This document shows, one piece after another, positions 1-11,605 of a stretch of DNA of 64,000 nt. The stretch spans positions 62,001 to 126,000 of the forward strand of contig NHNW01000035.1 of the NCBI GenBank assembly GCA_002786025.1, given 5' to 3'. The notes beneath the pieces are model-generated. The model saw nothing but the letters and a program-made list of their open reading frames with translations, was not told the DNA's origin and ran no database searches. Each line of letters opens with the position of its first letter. Positions within the stretch are counted from its first letter, which is position 1. This DNA is from Zasmidium citrigriseum (lineage: Eukaryota > Ascomycota > Dothideomycetes > Mycosphaerellales > Mycosphaerellaceae). The position numbers and the translations under genes were made by a program.

Positions 1-1160
1 TCCAACGATGAGGACATCGACAGTAGATTCTGTTTTCACCATCGTTTGCGTCGAGTCGAGGCAGTGGCTCTTGCAAGAGGCTTAGATCAGTCATCTGAGA
101 GCAATAGAGATCGCAAGAATATAAGACGTCCATGTCGCTGCTTACTAGAAGGAAGCGAGGCCAGTGAATACGTTATGAATCCTTCGCTGTCGTTCGCAGT
201 AGTGCTTGCTCATCAGCCCTACGTGAGACTATTCATTCGGATCACCGAAGGGGATTTTGCAGGGCCCTATCTCAGGAACGAGGATCTTAGTACGCAAAAG
301 CTACTCTTTATGGGTAATGCAGGTGTTTCATTGGCTCCGAGGAGCCGCTGAACGCGTACAGAGACTTTGGCCCCCAAGTGTGGATGTCTTTCGTCCAGCT
401 TTCGCTGCAGCTCCATGATTTTTGAAATGACAGCTTATGGATATGATTCTTTCCTGTTGTAGGCGGCTTTCATCTCTGCATGAGACTTCGATCTATTGCG
501 GGCATGAAGGAACGGGTCTCATTGGCAAACCCGAGCAGCTTACGAAGGATCGTTGCCCCGCTGAAGTCGACTCGCATCTCATGCGGATCGTGGAAGCTGA
601 CCATGTTTCGCTGCCATCGAGGCATTGTAGGGACTCTGTCGAAATGAGAGCGCGGCATGTATGCCAATGATGATTCCATCAATTTGTCGATGAGGTAGAG
701 AAGCGCGTGATGGATGGATAACCTGTCGAAATGGCTGTCGGGTCGAACGGAATTACGAAAGTCCGTCTTACCCAATCACAAGCCTCCACCCGTGCTTGGC
801 GAAGGTAAACAAGTTACAACTCACGTGTCGCAGGTCGAGATTGCTAAGCCTCCAATATCACCTTTCCAGCAACGCGTCATGAGCTGGAGCTTCGGCCGCC
901 GCTGGTTTGTAAGTGGAACTTGGCGTGTGGAGTGAGTGAGCTGAGATAACTTCCCGAAAGAGTGGAAGGCAAAGCCTTGGCTCTTTCCAACCAATGGCGG
1001 ATCGCAAGGCTGCGAAGACGGAGCAAGGTTGGACCGCATTGTCTCCCTGGAAGACGGGATGATTTTACAGCCACATGGGCTTGGGAAGTCTTTATATGAG
1101 CAGCAGCTGTCCGAGAAGGTGAAAAGAGATGCAGACATACTCATCACATTCGAACACGCC
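1..1160. other. intergenic, no supported gene
   Basis: I see no frame here with a recognisable domain or a credible intron/exon structure. The open frames are short, overlap each other on both strands and resemble no family I know. A TATA-like stretch (tttatatga) at 1091-1099 lies about 65 bp before the ATG of the next gene and may belong to its promoter. Confidence 0.5.
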
Positions 1161-2196
1161 ATGTCGAAACTCATTGTCGTGACAGGAGTCACTGGACGTC
1201 AGGGGCTCTCCGTTGCTCGAACATTCCTCAACACCCCAGGATGGAAAGTGCGTGGGACTACTCGCGATGCCTCGACTTCGACTGCAACAGCATTGACTCG
1301 AGAAGGCGTCGAAATGGTAGAGACATCGCTGGACGATACTGAAGCCTTGAAGCAAGCGTTCGAAGGTGCAACAGCGATCTTTGCCAACACCGACTACTTT
1401 CAGCATCTATTCCCGGCACTTGGATCTGGGCACAACGAGCCACTTCAGCACGCTTCCGCTCGAGAGATCGAGCAAGGAGTTAGCATCGCAGAAGCCGCGG
1501 CCTCTCCCACTGTTATGCGAACACTGGAAAGATTCATATTCTCAGCACTGCCGCACTATGGGAAGTTGAGCAAGGGAAAGTACAAGAATGTCTATCACTT
1601 CGACTCAAAACAGACGATGATAAACGTCATCAGCGAGCGACATCCAGAGTTGGCGAAGAAGATGAGTCTGTTGCATCTGGGACATTACGTGGAGAACTGG
1701 AAGACGGCACCTTCCATGGCTCCCATGAAGCAGAGCAACGGAAGCTTCATTGTCAAGAGACCTTTCAAACCTGACTGGCCCGTACCTTGGGTGGTGGCAT
1801 CGCAGGATACGGGACCATACGTCAAGGCATTGATAGATCTGCCAGCTGGACAGAACGTTTTGGCAATCTCCGAGTACATGACGATGCAAGATTGGGTGAG
1901 GTTGTGGGGCGACACTGTTGGCGTGAAGGCTGTCTACAAGCAAGTGTCGAATGATGAGCTCTTCGAGGGCTTTCCGGAGCCGCTGAAGAATGAGCTGGGT
2001 GATTCATTCAGCGTAATGCAGGAATTGGGATACACGGGTGGTGATCCAAATATCAAGACGTTGGAGCAAGTAAGACTCTCGTCTCGTCTTGTTGAATGAA
2101 GTCAAAGTCGCTAACGAGTCGTAGCTCGGCATCAAAATCCCTCTGACGTCCATGAAGGACTACATCGAGACGGAAGATTGGTCGTCGGTGCTTTGA
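1161..2196 (+). CDS. NmrA-like family NAD(P)-binding protein
   Basis: Two exons, 1161-2069 and 2125-2196, give 326 aa. The 55-nt intron (gtaaga...ctaacgagtcgtag) removes a stop in the exon 1 frame and adds a natural C-terminus ending WSSVL. The N-terminus carries a Rossmann nucleotide-binding motif (VTGVTGRQG, residues 7-15) at the first beta strand, and the rest follows the NmrA/HSCARG-like atypical SDR plan. The family includes redox sensors that bind NAD(P) and the nitrogen-metabolite regulator NmrA; most members lack the SDR catalytic YxxxK. The start at 1161 is the first ATG before the beta strand; the in-frame sequence upstream has no ATG. Family assignment is firm, cellular role unknown. 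Its neighbour downstream is a dead alcohol dehydrogenase in the opposite orientation. Confidence 0.85.
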
Positions 2197-2237
2197 AAGA
2201 TGCGAAATTCCTTGATCATACTCCACTGATGGCCCCA

Positions 2238-3214
2238 TCATGGCTTGATCACAACAGTCTTTCCAACACCAGCTCTTTCAACAGACAAATCTCAAGCCTC
2301 GCTCCATTGCTCCAACGGATAGCATGCAATAATTTCGGAGCCGCCCTCCTTCCCCAGTTTCAAGACCCCGTTTTCGACCATCTTGATGAGCTCTGGCACG
2401 ACAGCTGCCTCGTACATGTACCTGCCATACAATTTCAAGTTCTTCTGCCTGTGAGATGTCAGCTACTCTGTAAATCGACTTTGGCTAGCGTTCGAGTTTA
2501 CATGACAATACCATGCGGCAGGGCGATGTCTTGGCGATACCCTCCCATCATGACCCATGGCGATAACACGAGCTCCCATTGCCAGTGCAACAAGTACTCC
2601 TGCGCCGCCAAATGGATCATTGGCCGGTGCGATGACGATTGTCTCTCCTGGCTTGAGGCCAATGTCCCGAAGCCCACTGAATGGTACGAGTAGCGTGGCC
2701 ATGAATTTCAGGTCCTCGATCTTACGACCCAGTCCACCCTCAGTCGGATCACAGAGAAGTCGTCTTTCATCCAGCAAGCTCAAGTTCTCCAACGGAGCCC
2801 GACAATACTCCGCATACGTCCAGTCACGATACCCCTCAGCCATGAGTTTCTTTGGTCCAGGAGCGAATCCATCGTTGACGCCGGCCAAGCAAACATCGTT
2901 AGGATTATCTCTGGACCTGAGAACCATATCCACGAAAACCAGGCCTCCAGTCTCGAGCTTCGTCGCATCTGGGCCTGTCTCAACGATGCGTCCAATCGCG
3001 GATGTTACAATAGTAAGGGGGAGTGGTAGAGAGGCCGGGCGTCTGCCAAGGTACATGTCTCGAACGAAGTGCAAGACAGTTGTGGTGAGCACGCGGACGA
3101 CGGCACTTCCGTGTGCTGCCCTTGTGTTGCAACAGTCTCGATCGAGGGATCTTCGGACGTCGAACAAAGCACTAAAGCTTTCATGGTCTCTGGTAAAGAT
3201 GATTCGGTTGACAT
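2238..3214 (-). pseudogene. decayed zinc-type alcohol dehydrogenase (MDR family)
   Basis: Reading the minus strand from the ATG at 3214, the first 30 codons begin an MDR dehydrogenase (METMKALVL-like start after a short leader). The frame then slips by one base near 3120 (a missing C in a former ACACCAAGG-like stretch would restore VATPRAAHG). The central part (about 2560-3120) is intact through the Rossmann strand (GARVIAMG). Then 60-70 codons are missing: the text jumps to MMGGYRQDIALPHG near 2545. An intron with acceptor ctcacag ends near 2450. The tail (KLYGRYMYE ... KTVVIKP) carries a premature TGA at 2292-2294. Three independent lesions argue for a true pseudogene. None is a RIP-type change, although the gene lies only 0.7 kb from the RIP block. 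A live gene would have been a cytosolic quinone/alcohol reductase. Confidence 0.7.
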
Positions 3215-3928
3215 GATTGTTTGACGGTGTTCGAGACCCCTGTGTTGAGTGCTATGATCTTGCTACCGTTGGATTCAACCTCATGTATGATATGGATCAT
3301 TACTTCAACGGTTCCCTGTCATCGACAACGACTTGCTGCATTCCCTTTTGGTCGCTCAACCCTAACCCGGCTCATGCAGCAGAACCTACTCTCCTATTCA
3401 TGCAAGTCGGCGATAGCGGTGATAAGCATCAACATCACGGAGTTGGGACAACGCAAGGCTGTCTGCCATGTGAGGCTCATTTACCGAGAAAGACACCTGT
3501 TTGGGTGGTTAAAGCGATACAAGTCCAGGAAGTCGAGACTTCGTGGCTTCGCCGCAATCGCAAAACACAGCCGAATGAGGTACATGCGCTTCACGTGGTA
3601 CGTTTATTTGCCGTTGGGATTAATGCAGCATCCAACCAGAGTCCAGATTTCATCAATAGTCAAGGTACTCAAGCAATGAACAAGGTGACTGAAATTTGTT
3701 TGAGAAGTCGCTGAATCATTCGGCAGTTTGGCGAACGTGTAACTGTTTCGAAAGCTACTCAGCCTTGGCCTTGGGGAAGCGAATACGCCGTGTGAGCTTC
3801 GAAAGCTGTTACGGTTACACACGTTAAACAGGATTAGGACCATCCAAACTTAAGCATCCAGCATCCACTTTCGTAAGCTGTATAAACTGTTACCCTTGCT
3901 ATTAGTATAATCTTACGCCTAGAACATG
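3215..3928. other. intergenic, left flank of the RIP block
   Basis: Normal dinucleotide use, with CA and TG common up to about 3927. Two overlapping plus-strand frames of 150-165 codons exist here but show no domain, no consistent composition and mutual overlap, so I treat them as chance. The change to CA/TG-free sequence at about 3929 is abrupt. Confidence 0.5.
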
Positions 3929-4381
3929 TATCTCTACTCGTCGTAATAGCGATTTAGAGGTAACGTTAGAGACGATTTATATCTTAAATTTCGTATTTCG
4001 AATCTCTCGCGTTCTTTCGAATTAGCTCGAATTAGTCGCGGTTTTAGCTCGAGTAAAAGATCGTAAGTAAAAGATTATAGTTCGACTACTATAGATTAAA
4101 GGCGAGTAATTAAAAGTAAGTAATCGAAGGCGGGCGATTAAAGGTAGCGTTATAACGATAGAAAGGCGACTTACTCTAAATATTCGTCGTATATTAGTTA
4201 GCCTTAAGTAATATACGGGTAAATTACTAGTTATAATTTTAGTAGCTTCGAGTTATATATATTTTATAACTAGATACTAGATACTTAAGTTTAGATAGTC
4301 CTAATCCTATTTATATATACGTCGTATCCTATAAATTTATAACTAATAACTTACTAAAAGACTAAATAAGTTAGTTATTAT

Positions 4382-7300
4382 ATTAATATTCTAGTCTTCT
4401 TAGTACTTAAGTTTTCTTCCGAATATTCTCCCTCTCTATTTAGTCTAGATAGCGTAAGAAACACCTAATACTAATAGGCTTAGATCTTATATAGCTAAAA
4501 CGCTATTAAAGACTACGTACGCTAGCGACCTAAAGCTACTCCCGTTAGGTACTATAAACTTCGTCTACTAGGGGTTCTTAAAGGATCTATATTATAACCT
4601 AGATAGATTAATAATTACCTTAGTTATTATTAAGTACTATACTAGCTTCGCTATAGTTAATAAAGACCTTCCGTTAAATACAATTCGATACGTAGACGTT
4701 CCTTTCTATAATCTCTTATTCTTTTAAGGCTAATAAGCTACTAGAGAGTAGAATCTAAAATTCTCTATATACTTACTCTAAAATTAAATCTTAAATCCTT
4801 AGGTAATATTATAGTTCCGCGCTATTTACAATTCGACCTAAACGAGAATATAGAAGTACTATAAGATATAGCGTCGACGATCGATCTAAAGACGCTACTA
4901 GTCTTTCCTAGTAATAAAGGTAGTTTAAATCTTTTAAACGCGGCTACCCTAGAGCGGGATCTAGGCGCCTAGCTACGTCTTTTCTATAACCTTATTTTAA
5001 TACCTAAGCTAGATAAGCTTAGGATAGTTATTAAGTAGAACTAATCTATACGAGATTTAAAGTATCGACTAGCCTATAATTATATCCGTAAAGCTAGTAT
5101 AGACTTTTAGAGGCTATTTAGTAATAATACTTAATAGGCTAATCGAGTAGAGGCCGCCTTTACGGAAGATCTAGAATAGAGTACTAATAGCGATAGCGAT
5201 AGATAGGGCGTAATCTATAGTAACTTCTAGACTAGTAAGTAAGTAGCCTTAATATAGGCGAAACTTAGTAACTCTAAATAATAATAGTCCGCTAATACTA
5301 TCGCTAGTATTCTAGTACTAAACGATCTACCGTCGTAGTTAGATAAGGTAACTAGGCTCCCGATCTCTATTATCGATTAGGAATTTAGTTAAATTAGATA
5401 CCGATCCTATAATATTATATAGATAGCTTTATATCTATCTAAACGCTATTATTTCCACGACGTCGGAGTCGCTATAATAGTAGTAAATAACTTCTTAAAG
5501 GCCTATAGACTAGTTAATAAGGACTTCGCGTTTAAGACCGCTTTTCGTACTAGAGTATATATAATTAGTTAGTATACTAGGCGTCTACTAGACTCGATTA
5601 TTCCGTTCCTAGAGGCGAAGGTTAACGAATAGACTATCTCTAACTTTAGACCTACGTACGGATTAACGCTAAGAAGCTAAATAGCTAGCTAATTATAATA
5701 CTACCTACCCCCTTAATCCGCGTAGCGAGTCTAAAGCTAAATAGCGCTAAATCGTTAAAATACCCTTCGTAAAATACTAACTCTATACTACGCTAGCTAT
5801 ATATTAACTCGATACTTAGAGCTTATAGAATAGGTAATTATAAGTTTAACGATATAAAAATCGTATTAATACGACGTATAATTATTATATAACCGCCCTA
5901 ATTAGAAGCCTACTTATAGCTAGCTATAGGCTAGTAAATATACCTATTTACTAACCTTCTAGAATTACCTATACGACGCGTAGCGGGGGGTAACTAGACG
6001 TATCCGAATATATTACCGTAAACCGTAGGCTCTTAATCCTCTTCCTTCTTCCTATATAGACCTAGAGGGTAAATCGACGGCGATAGTAAGGTACCCCTAT
6101 AGCCCCGAAAGGTATCTAGATATACTTTCTAACCTAATTTAGTATCTATTACTAAGTTTAAGGTATAGTCGTTACCTAAATTCGTAGTCTAGAAGGTCGT
6201 ATATTAGCTAGCTATACTAAAACTACTAAATCGATACTAAACTATTACTATAATACTCTAAGTCTATTAGGAAGTTATCCGCGACTATAGTATAGGACGA
6301 CAATATACCCGACTAGCCGCCTAAGGGTACTACCTATAGCTTAGAGCTACTAGAGAATCCCTTTAGAGCGGCTACTAACCTAGCCTTATTATCTAGTCTA
6401 GAGCTATTTAGTAATATATTAGAAGGCTTCCTCGATATACTAGGTAAAGAGACCTAGTAGTAGTAGGTTTAGTAGTCTAAAGAAGAAGAGTCTAACGATA
6501 AGGATTAAGATACCTAGGATTAAGGTACTAAGGAGCTATTACTACGTTAACGTAACTATCTCTAGCGTAAGGTAGCCGAGTTAGTATTATATTAAGAATA
6601 AGAAGAGACTAATAAGGACGATTTCGAGAGTAAGTCTAATAGTAGCCTAGGTAGTAGTAACGACGATAGCGACTAAGAAGAAGAAGAAGATACTAAGGAC
6701 TATAAAACTAAAGATAATAATAATAACGACGATAACGACGACGATACTACCGCTATAACTACTACCCCGACTCCCTATAAGACTCCTCGTAAGTATAAGA
6801 CTAACTATAAGTCTCTAAAGTTAAGGCCTTAGAAGTATATCGATATTCGCTAGCTTATAAGGGATAAGGATATTACCCTACTAGACTTTATCGAGATATA
6901 GGTTAGCGAGCTAGGTATACGTATATACTATAACCGTATAAAGAAGTTAATAGATACTATACTATAGGAATAGCTCGTAAGTATTTAGATACTCCGTTCC
7001 GAGTTAAAGGCTCTCGTACGCCTATAGAAGCCCTTCTTCTAGAAATACGACCCTAAGTAGGCTATCGAGAAGAAGATATTATCTAAGATAGACGAAGTTA
7101 TCTAGGAGACCGCTTCGGAATAGTACTATCTACTTTAGTACTTACTACTATATTATAAGGTAACCGCTAAGGACGCTAAGAAGGGTATCGCTAAAGATAA
7201 GTATAAGTAGATCTAGAAGCGTATCGCGACTATAACGTAGATCGTTATTCGATCTATCGCCTTAAAGAAGTCGTTATAGTAGTCTAAGTCTCTCGGTCTC

Positions 7301-9337
7301 TAGCTATATATATCTAGTATTAAGTAGAGGGTTATCGATATCTTTAGTAGTATAGGCCTATATAGCTTATACCGTACCCTATAGAGACTAGCTAGGAAGA
7401 TAGCTTAGGCTAACCGCTAGCGTATCGTAGATATTATAAAGTTAAGCTACTAATAGACTTTAACTTATAATAACTTCTATATATCTAAGAATCGTAAGGG
7501 GGTTTAGGAGATTAGCGGCGGTACTAAGTAGTAGAATATAACGACGTCGTATCTAGCTATTTATAACTCGATCCCCGTAGGTAGATTAACGAAAGATATA
7601 TTAGATCTTAGGAAGTAGCTATTACTAAGAGATATTATTAAGTCGATCTTAGGTAACTAGTATAGGAAGCTAACGACCTTATACTATATAGAGTAGGCTA
7701 TTAACGTATTATTCGGCGAGGAGCTTAAGTAGGTATTTAAGTAGGCTAAGTTTAATTTCTAGAAGAAGAATTATCCCTTCTATAAGATATTCTAGGATAG
7801 TAACGCGAAGAAGCGCTTTATCTAGCTAGAGATTAAGGTTAAGCCGCTAAAGAAGACCGAGATCTACTTATTACCTATCTTAATATACGACGAATCTTCG
7901 ATTACTAGTATATACGAGGTCTATAATAATATTCTTTAGAACTTCCTTAAGCTAGATTTAGACGACGACGCTATCTAGGAGGAGCTACGTATCTTTATTA
8001 ATAACTAGATAATAGTTAATCGTAATCGAAGCGTTAAGGCGGAGAGTATTAAGAGTAAGAAGGCGTATAACTATAAGGAGTTTATTATTCCCTACCTAGT
8101 ACTCTTCTATATCGAAGTTAATCTCTATAGGATAGTTATAAAGACCTATTATAGTACTAATAGTAATAGAGATCTACTTACCTATTCCTTAAGAGAAGAC
8201 GCTCGGTATTTTAGTATCTAGGAATTATTAAAGGATAAGCTAAAGTACTACTTACTCCGTAATCTTCTATATCGTACGTACCGCTTATATATAGGTACCC
8301 TCTTTATATAAGAGCTCGTCGATATATAGAAGCTAGACTTTACGACTACTACTCGCGATACCTAGGCTAACGATAGTAATAGCGAAGGTAGCTCTAGTAA
8401 GATTAATATTATTAAGGGTATAATCTTAAAGCTAAAGCTATTCGACTACTTTACTATTATAGAGAATATCTACTAGAAGGTATTTACTTAGGAAGCGTAG
8501 CGTAGTAAGTAGGCCGCCGCTAGCTTATTAGGTTAGGCTAGCCTAGAGGTAGAGGATCTAGCCTTTACTAGTATAGCCCGAATAATAAAGGAGATCGAGA
8601 ATACTATAACTATCTATACGGCTACGTAGAAGATAGATACTAGCTAGATTAGCCGTATAATCGACTACTTAATTCTAGCCTTCTTTAGTACTAATATACT
8701 AAACTATAGCCGTAAGATACTATATTTAAAGTATCTACTTACTACTTCGAAGAAGCCGCTTCGAGAGGCGATTCTAAATAGCTCGATCGTTAATCCGACT
8801 AGTAAGAGAGGTAGGGGACTAGTAGTAGATAAGCTTAATAAGCTCTATAACCTAGATTACTCTCTTAATATTAAGGCCTATAGTAACTTAACCTATAATC
8901 TCGTAGCTACTATAGAACTTATCTCTTAGAACCGCGAGCTAGCCCGTATAATAAGGGATATATTTAAAGCGCTTAGTCTAGTAGAGACTAACTACTATAC
9001 TAAGAAGAAGGTAGTAAGTAACGTCTTCGTATACGCTAAGAAGTTATAGAGCGAGGGACTTATTAAGCTATAGAAGAAGGGTACTAATTAGAGCTAGAAC
9101 GGCTAGAGCTAGAACGGCTAGAGCTAGAACGGCTAGAGCTAGAACGGCTAGAGCTAGAACGGCTTATCTAACGATATCTAGTTACTTAGCGCTATAGAGC
9201 TTATTAACGCTATTAATAAGCTAAATATCTCTAACTAGCGCCTAGTCGGCCGTATTACTACTAGTAGTAACGACGCTATTATCGAGGATCCGTTAGATAG
9301 CGATACTATCGAGCGTATCTCTAGTACTAAAGTCTAA
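4382..9337 (+). pseudogene. fossil giant ORF with DUF6589-like C-terminal half (RIP-inactivated)
   Basis: One reading frame stays protein-like for about 1,650 codons if TAG/TAA are taken as mutated Gln/Trp codons. I saw no frameshift along it. The N-terminal third holds a segment around 5940-6100 (ALNPLPSSYIDLEGKSTA) of a family I cannot name. An acidic Asp/Glu/Asn-rich linker lies at about 6480-6770. From about 7860 the text follows the order of DUF6589 proteins found in fungi: a DESSI-like strand, an INNQ segment in place of the usual GDQLT, and near 8780 the NP-x-KRG-x-G block that in the family reads VNPTG-x-PG. A 15-bp tandem repeat (9091-9165) lies near the C-terminus. The frame ends at TAA 9335-9337. 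The true start codon is lost (ATG would read ATA). Function of the family is unknown; it is repeatedly found in repetitive, mobile-looking contexts. Identification rests on reading by eye. Confidence 0.5.
9091..9165 (+). repeat. 15-bp tandem repeat, five copies
   Basis: Unit gagctagaacggcta repeats five times with no change between copies. Fifteen bases keep the fossil reading frame. Undoing the RIP transitions in that frame gives a Trp-Asn-Gly pentapeptide repeat (SWNGW). The identity of the copies suggests expansion shortly before, or after, RIP. Confidence 0.9.
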
Positions 9338-9551
9338 TCGTAGTAGTACTACTACGGGTATTATCGATAACGACTCTACTAGTATCTACCTACTATATAT
9401 TAATATAGATAGCTACGAGTATATCGAGTTAACGATAATAGATCTAATAGAAGACGGTAGCGGTAGAATCGGAGCTAGCTTAGTAGGCGGACTAGCTAGA
9501 GTAGGGGATATAATATCGAGCGAGTTCTAGCTAGCCTATCTACCTAGTATA

Positions 9552-9645
9552 AAGGTTTTATACGTAGTAGTCTAACTAGTAGAAGGTTTTATACGCGGTA
9601 GTCTAACTAGTAGAAGGTTTTATACGCGGCGTTTTAACTAGTAGA
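9552..9645. repeat. 31-bp tandem repeat, three copies
   Basis: Three consecutive copies begin aaggttttatacg and end ctaactagtag, with small differences (gtagtagt, cggtagt, cggcgtt in the middle). The repeat lies between fossil frames 1 and 2, in a stretch with no convincing protein text. Confidence 0.8.
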
Positions 9646-9912
9646 TAGTAGGGTTTATTAAATAAGTTTAATAGCGTATAAACCCTTAATAGGTAGGGAG
9701 TAGGTAAGGACGATAGAAAAGGTTATTAAGGTAGAGTAGTATTTAAATAAGTTCGTTTTATTACTTCTTCTTTATCTTCTTCTCTCTCTAGTAGTAATAT
9801 AGTATATATTCTCTTCGTTACCGTTATTATAGTTATTATCGTTACTACGGCTACTATCCTTTATAGGTCGTTTACTTATACTAGTCGTAATAACGTTAGA
9901 CCTATTACTATC

Positions 9913-10002
9913 GAGCTAGTTATAGAGGAGCTAGTCGTAGAGGAGCTAGTCGTAGAGGAGCTAGTCGTAGAGGAGCTAGTTATAGAGGAGCTAGTTATAG
10001 AG
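9913..10002 (+). repeat. 15-bp tandem repeat, six copies
   Basis: Unit gagctagtcgtagag (two variants, cg or ta in the middle) repeats six times. The cg/ta variation is what RIP would leave from copies that differed before mutation. The period keeps the reading frame. Confidence 0.85.
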
Positions 10003-10744
10003 CTAGAAAGAGACCCCTAGGTTAATAAGATACTCGCTCTTATTAAGCCGTTATAGGTAGTCCGAATTATATACTCTCTATTAGTACTAATATAGATATA
10101 GTATTACTAATTTATCCCTACCGCTACCGCCGCCGCGATTATAAGAATAGCGGTAGTAGTTTAATAAGCTCTTCGCTCGCTTTAATTCGAATAGAGAGCT
10201 ATTACTAGTATAGCCGCCGCTACTAGTAATATATCCTACCCTTAGCCTCCTACGTCGTATTCCGCGTCTAATAAGAGCTATAGTACCTAAGGCCGCTCCT
10301 ATAGATATCTATAATATACCTAAAAGCGGTAATAAGGCGGTTCTAGTACTATATCTAGTACTACCTCCTACTCTAACTCTAGTACGAAGCGGTAGGCTAC
10401 GTAGCCCTCGTATCGAGTATTACTAGCCTATTACTTAAGGGCGTTATTATAGGAGTCTAAGTAAAGCTTAATTCGATAGGCTAAGGGAGGCTAAGAAGCG
10501 TCGATACTTATATATTAGTAGAATTAAAGAGGTAGCTAGACTATCTTAGGTTCGTATAGTAGCCTATTAGTAGTATTATAGCCGTTAAGATAGCTTATAG
10601 TATATTAAGTATACCCCTACTACTACCTAGTAGTATAAGGGTAAGAAGGGCGTTAGTAAGTATACTTATTACCGCTAGGCTCGTAAGCCGTACGAGTAGA
10701 TCGCTACTATCGAAAGTAGTACTTAGCTCGCTATCTTACCTAGC

Positions 10745-10783
10745 CTAGTCTAGTCTTCTAGTCTAGTCTTCTAGTCTAGTCTT
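10745..10783. repeat. 13-bp tandem repeat, three copies
   Basis: Unit ctagtctagtctt repeats three times without change at the end of the second fossil frame. The period is not a multiple of three, so it is probably non-coding or arose after inactivation. Confidence 0.8.
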
Positions 10784-11545
10784 CTAGTAATAATATAGGC
10801 CGTATAATCTCTAAGCGAGCTCTATATACTAGCCTTTTATATACTAAAGTTTACCTATTACGTTATATTAGCGTAAAAGCTATATATTTTAATTAAAACC
10901 TTACCTACTATCCTTTATTACGTCGTTAGCGTAGTAGTATAGCGGGTACTAAACGTAAAGTCCCTCGTTCGAATCCTAACGTATATACGTAGAGTTATAG
11001 GTAGACTCTACGTAGAGGGAGAGTATACCCGTCCGTTAAGACGAGTACTCGAGTACGAAACTAACTTTATAGATCCGTCCTTATTACGACGACTACTAAA
11101 ACCGAAACTTAACTTAATAACGTCTTTATTACGACGTTTATCCTAGAGTACTTCCTTTAGGAAGTATTTCCTTTAAACTAAAACTTAATACCTAACTTTA
11201 CTACTTCTAGATTAACGTCCTTATTAGACGTCCCGCTTATCGTATAGTAAGTTAAAACCGATATAGGATTAGCGTCCTTATTAGACGCCCCGCCTATAGA
11301 TAGTTATAGTTAAAACTAGCTAGTATAACTCTATAGCTAGGCACTCGTAAGGTTACCGCTTTAGTAACTAATATAGGTGTAGGTCTATACTTTAAGACCC
11401 GTTATCGCTATTATTACTTACTAAGGAAATAAATAGTTCGCCCTTTATACTACCCCTCTTTTACCTCGTAGTATTATAAGGATTTATTTTACTCTTTTAC
11501 TAGATACTAAAGTTTAGAGGGCGAAGGACTATAATTACTACTCGT

Positions 11546-11605
11546 CTAGTATTTAATCTAGTATCTAATCTAGTATCTAGTCTAGTATCTAGTCTAGTAT
11601 CTAGT
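11546..11605. repeat. 12-bp tandem repeat, about five copies
   Basis: Unit ctagtatctagt (first two copies end in aat) repeats about five times. It lies in a pyrimidine-rich stretch between the plus-strand fossils and the helicase fossil, where I see no certain protein text. Confidence 0.8.

Larger units (their letters stand above)
9799..10800 (+). pseudogene. second fossil reading frame with Glu-Leu-Val repeats (RIP-inactivated)
   Basis: In the frame of the 15-bp repeat at 9913, the text is hydrophobic at first (from a former ATG near 9799), then runs through six pentapeptide repeats (ELVVE/ELVIE-like), a Ser/Tyr/Gln-rich middle and a basic end. Near 10540-10570 the plausible frame changes, which could be an intron or an indel. 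The last part (about 10600-10735) has several TAT codons that could be RIP-altered TGT (Cys), reminiscent of a small Cys-cluster, but this is speculation. No family recognised. Confidence 0.3.

Noticed and set aside
2557..3216. 219-codon frame antisense to the dehydrogenase relic
   Set aside because: Mirror frame of a conserved coding strand; composition (Ser/Arg-rich) is typical of antisense shadows.
3217..3714. Two overlapping plus-strand frames of 150-165 codons
   Set aside because: They overlap each other in different frames and show no domain or splice structure.
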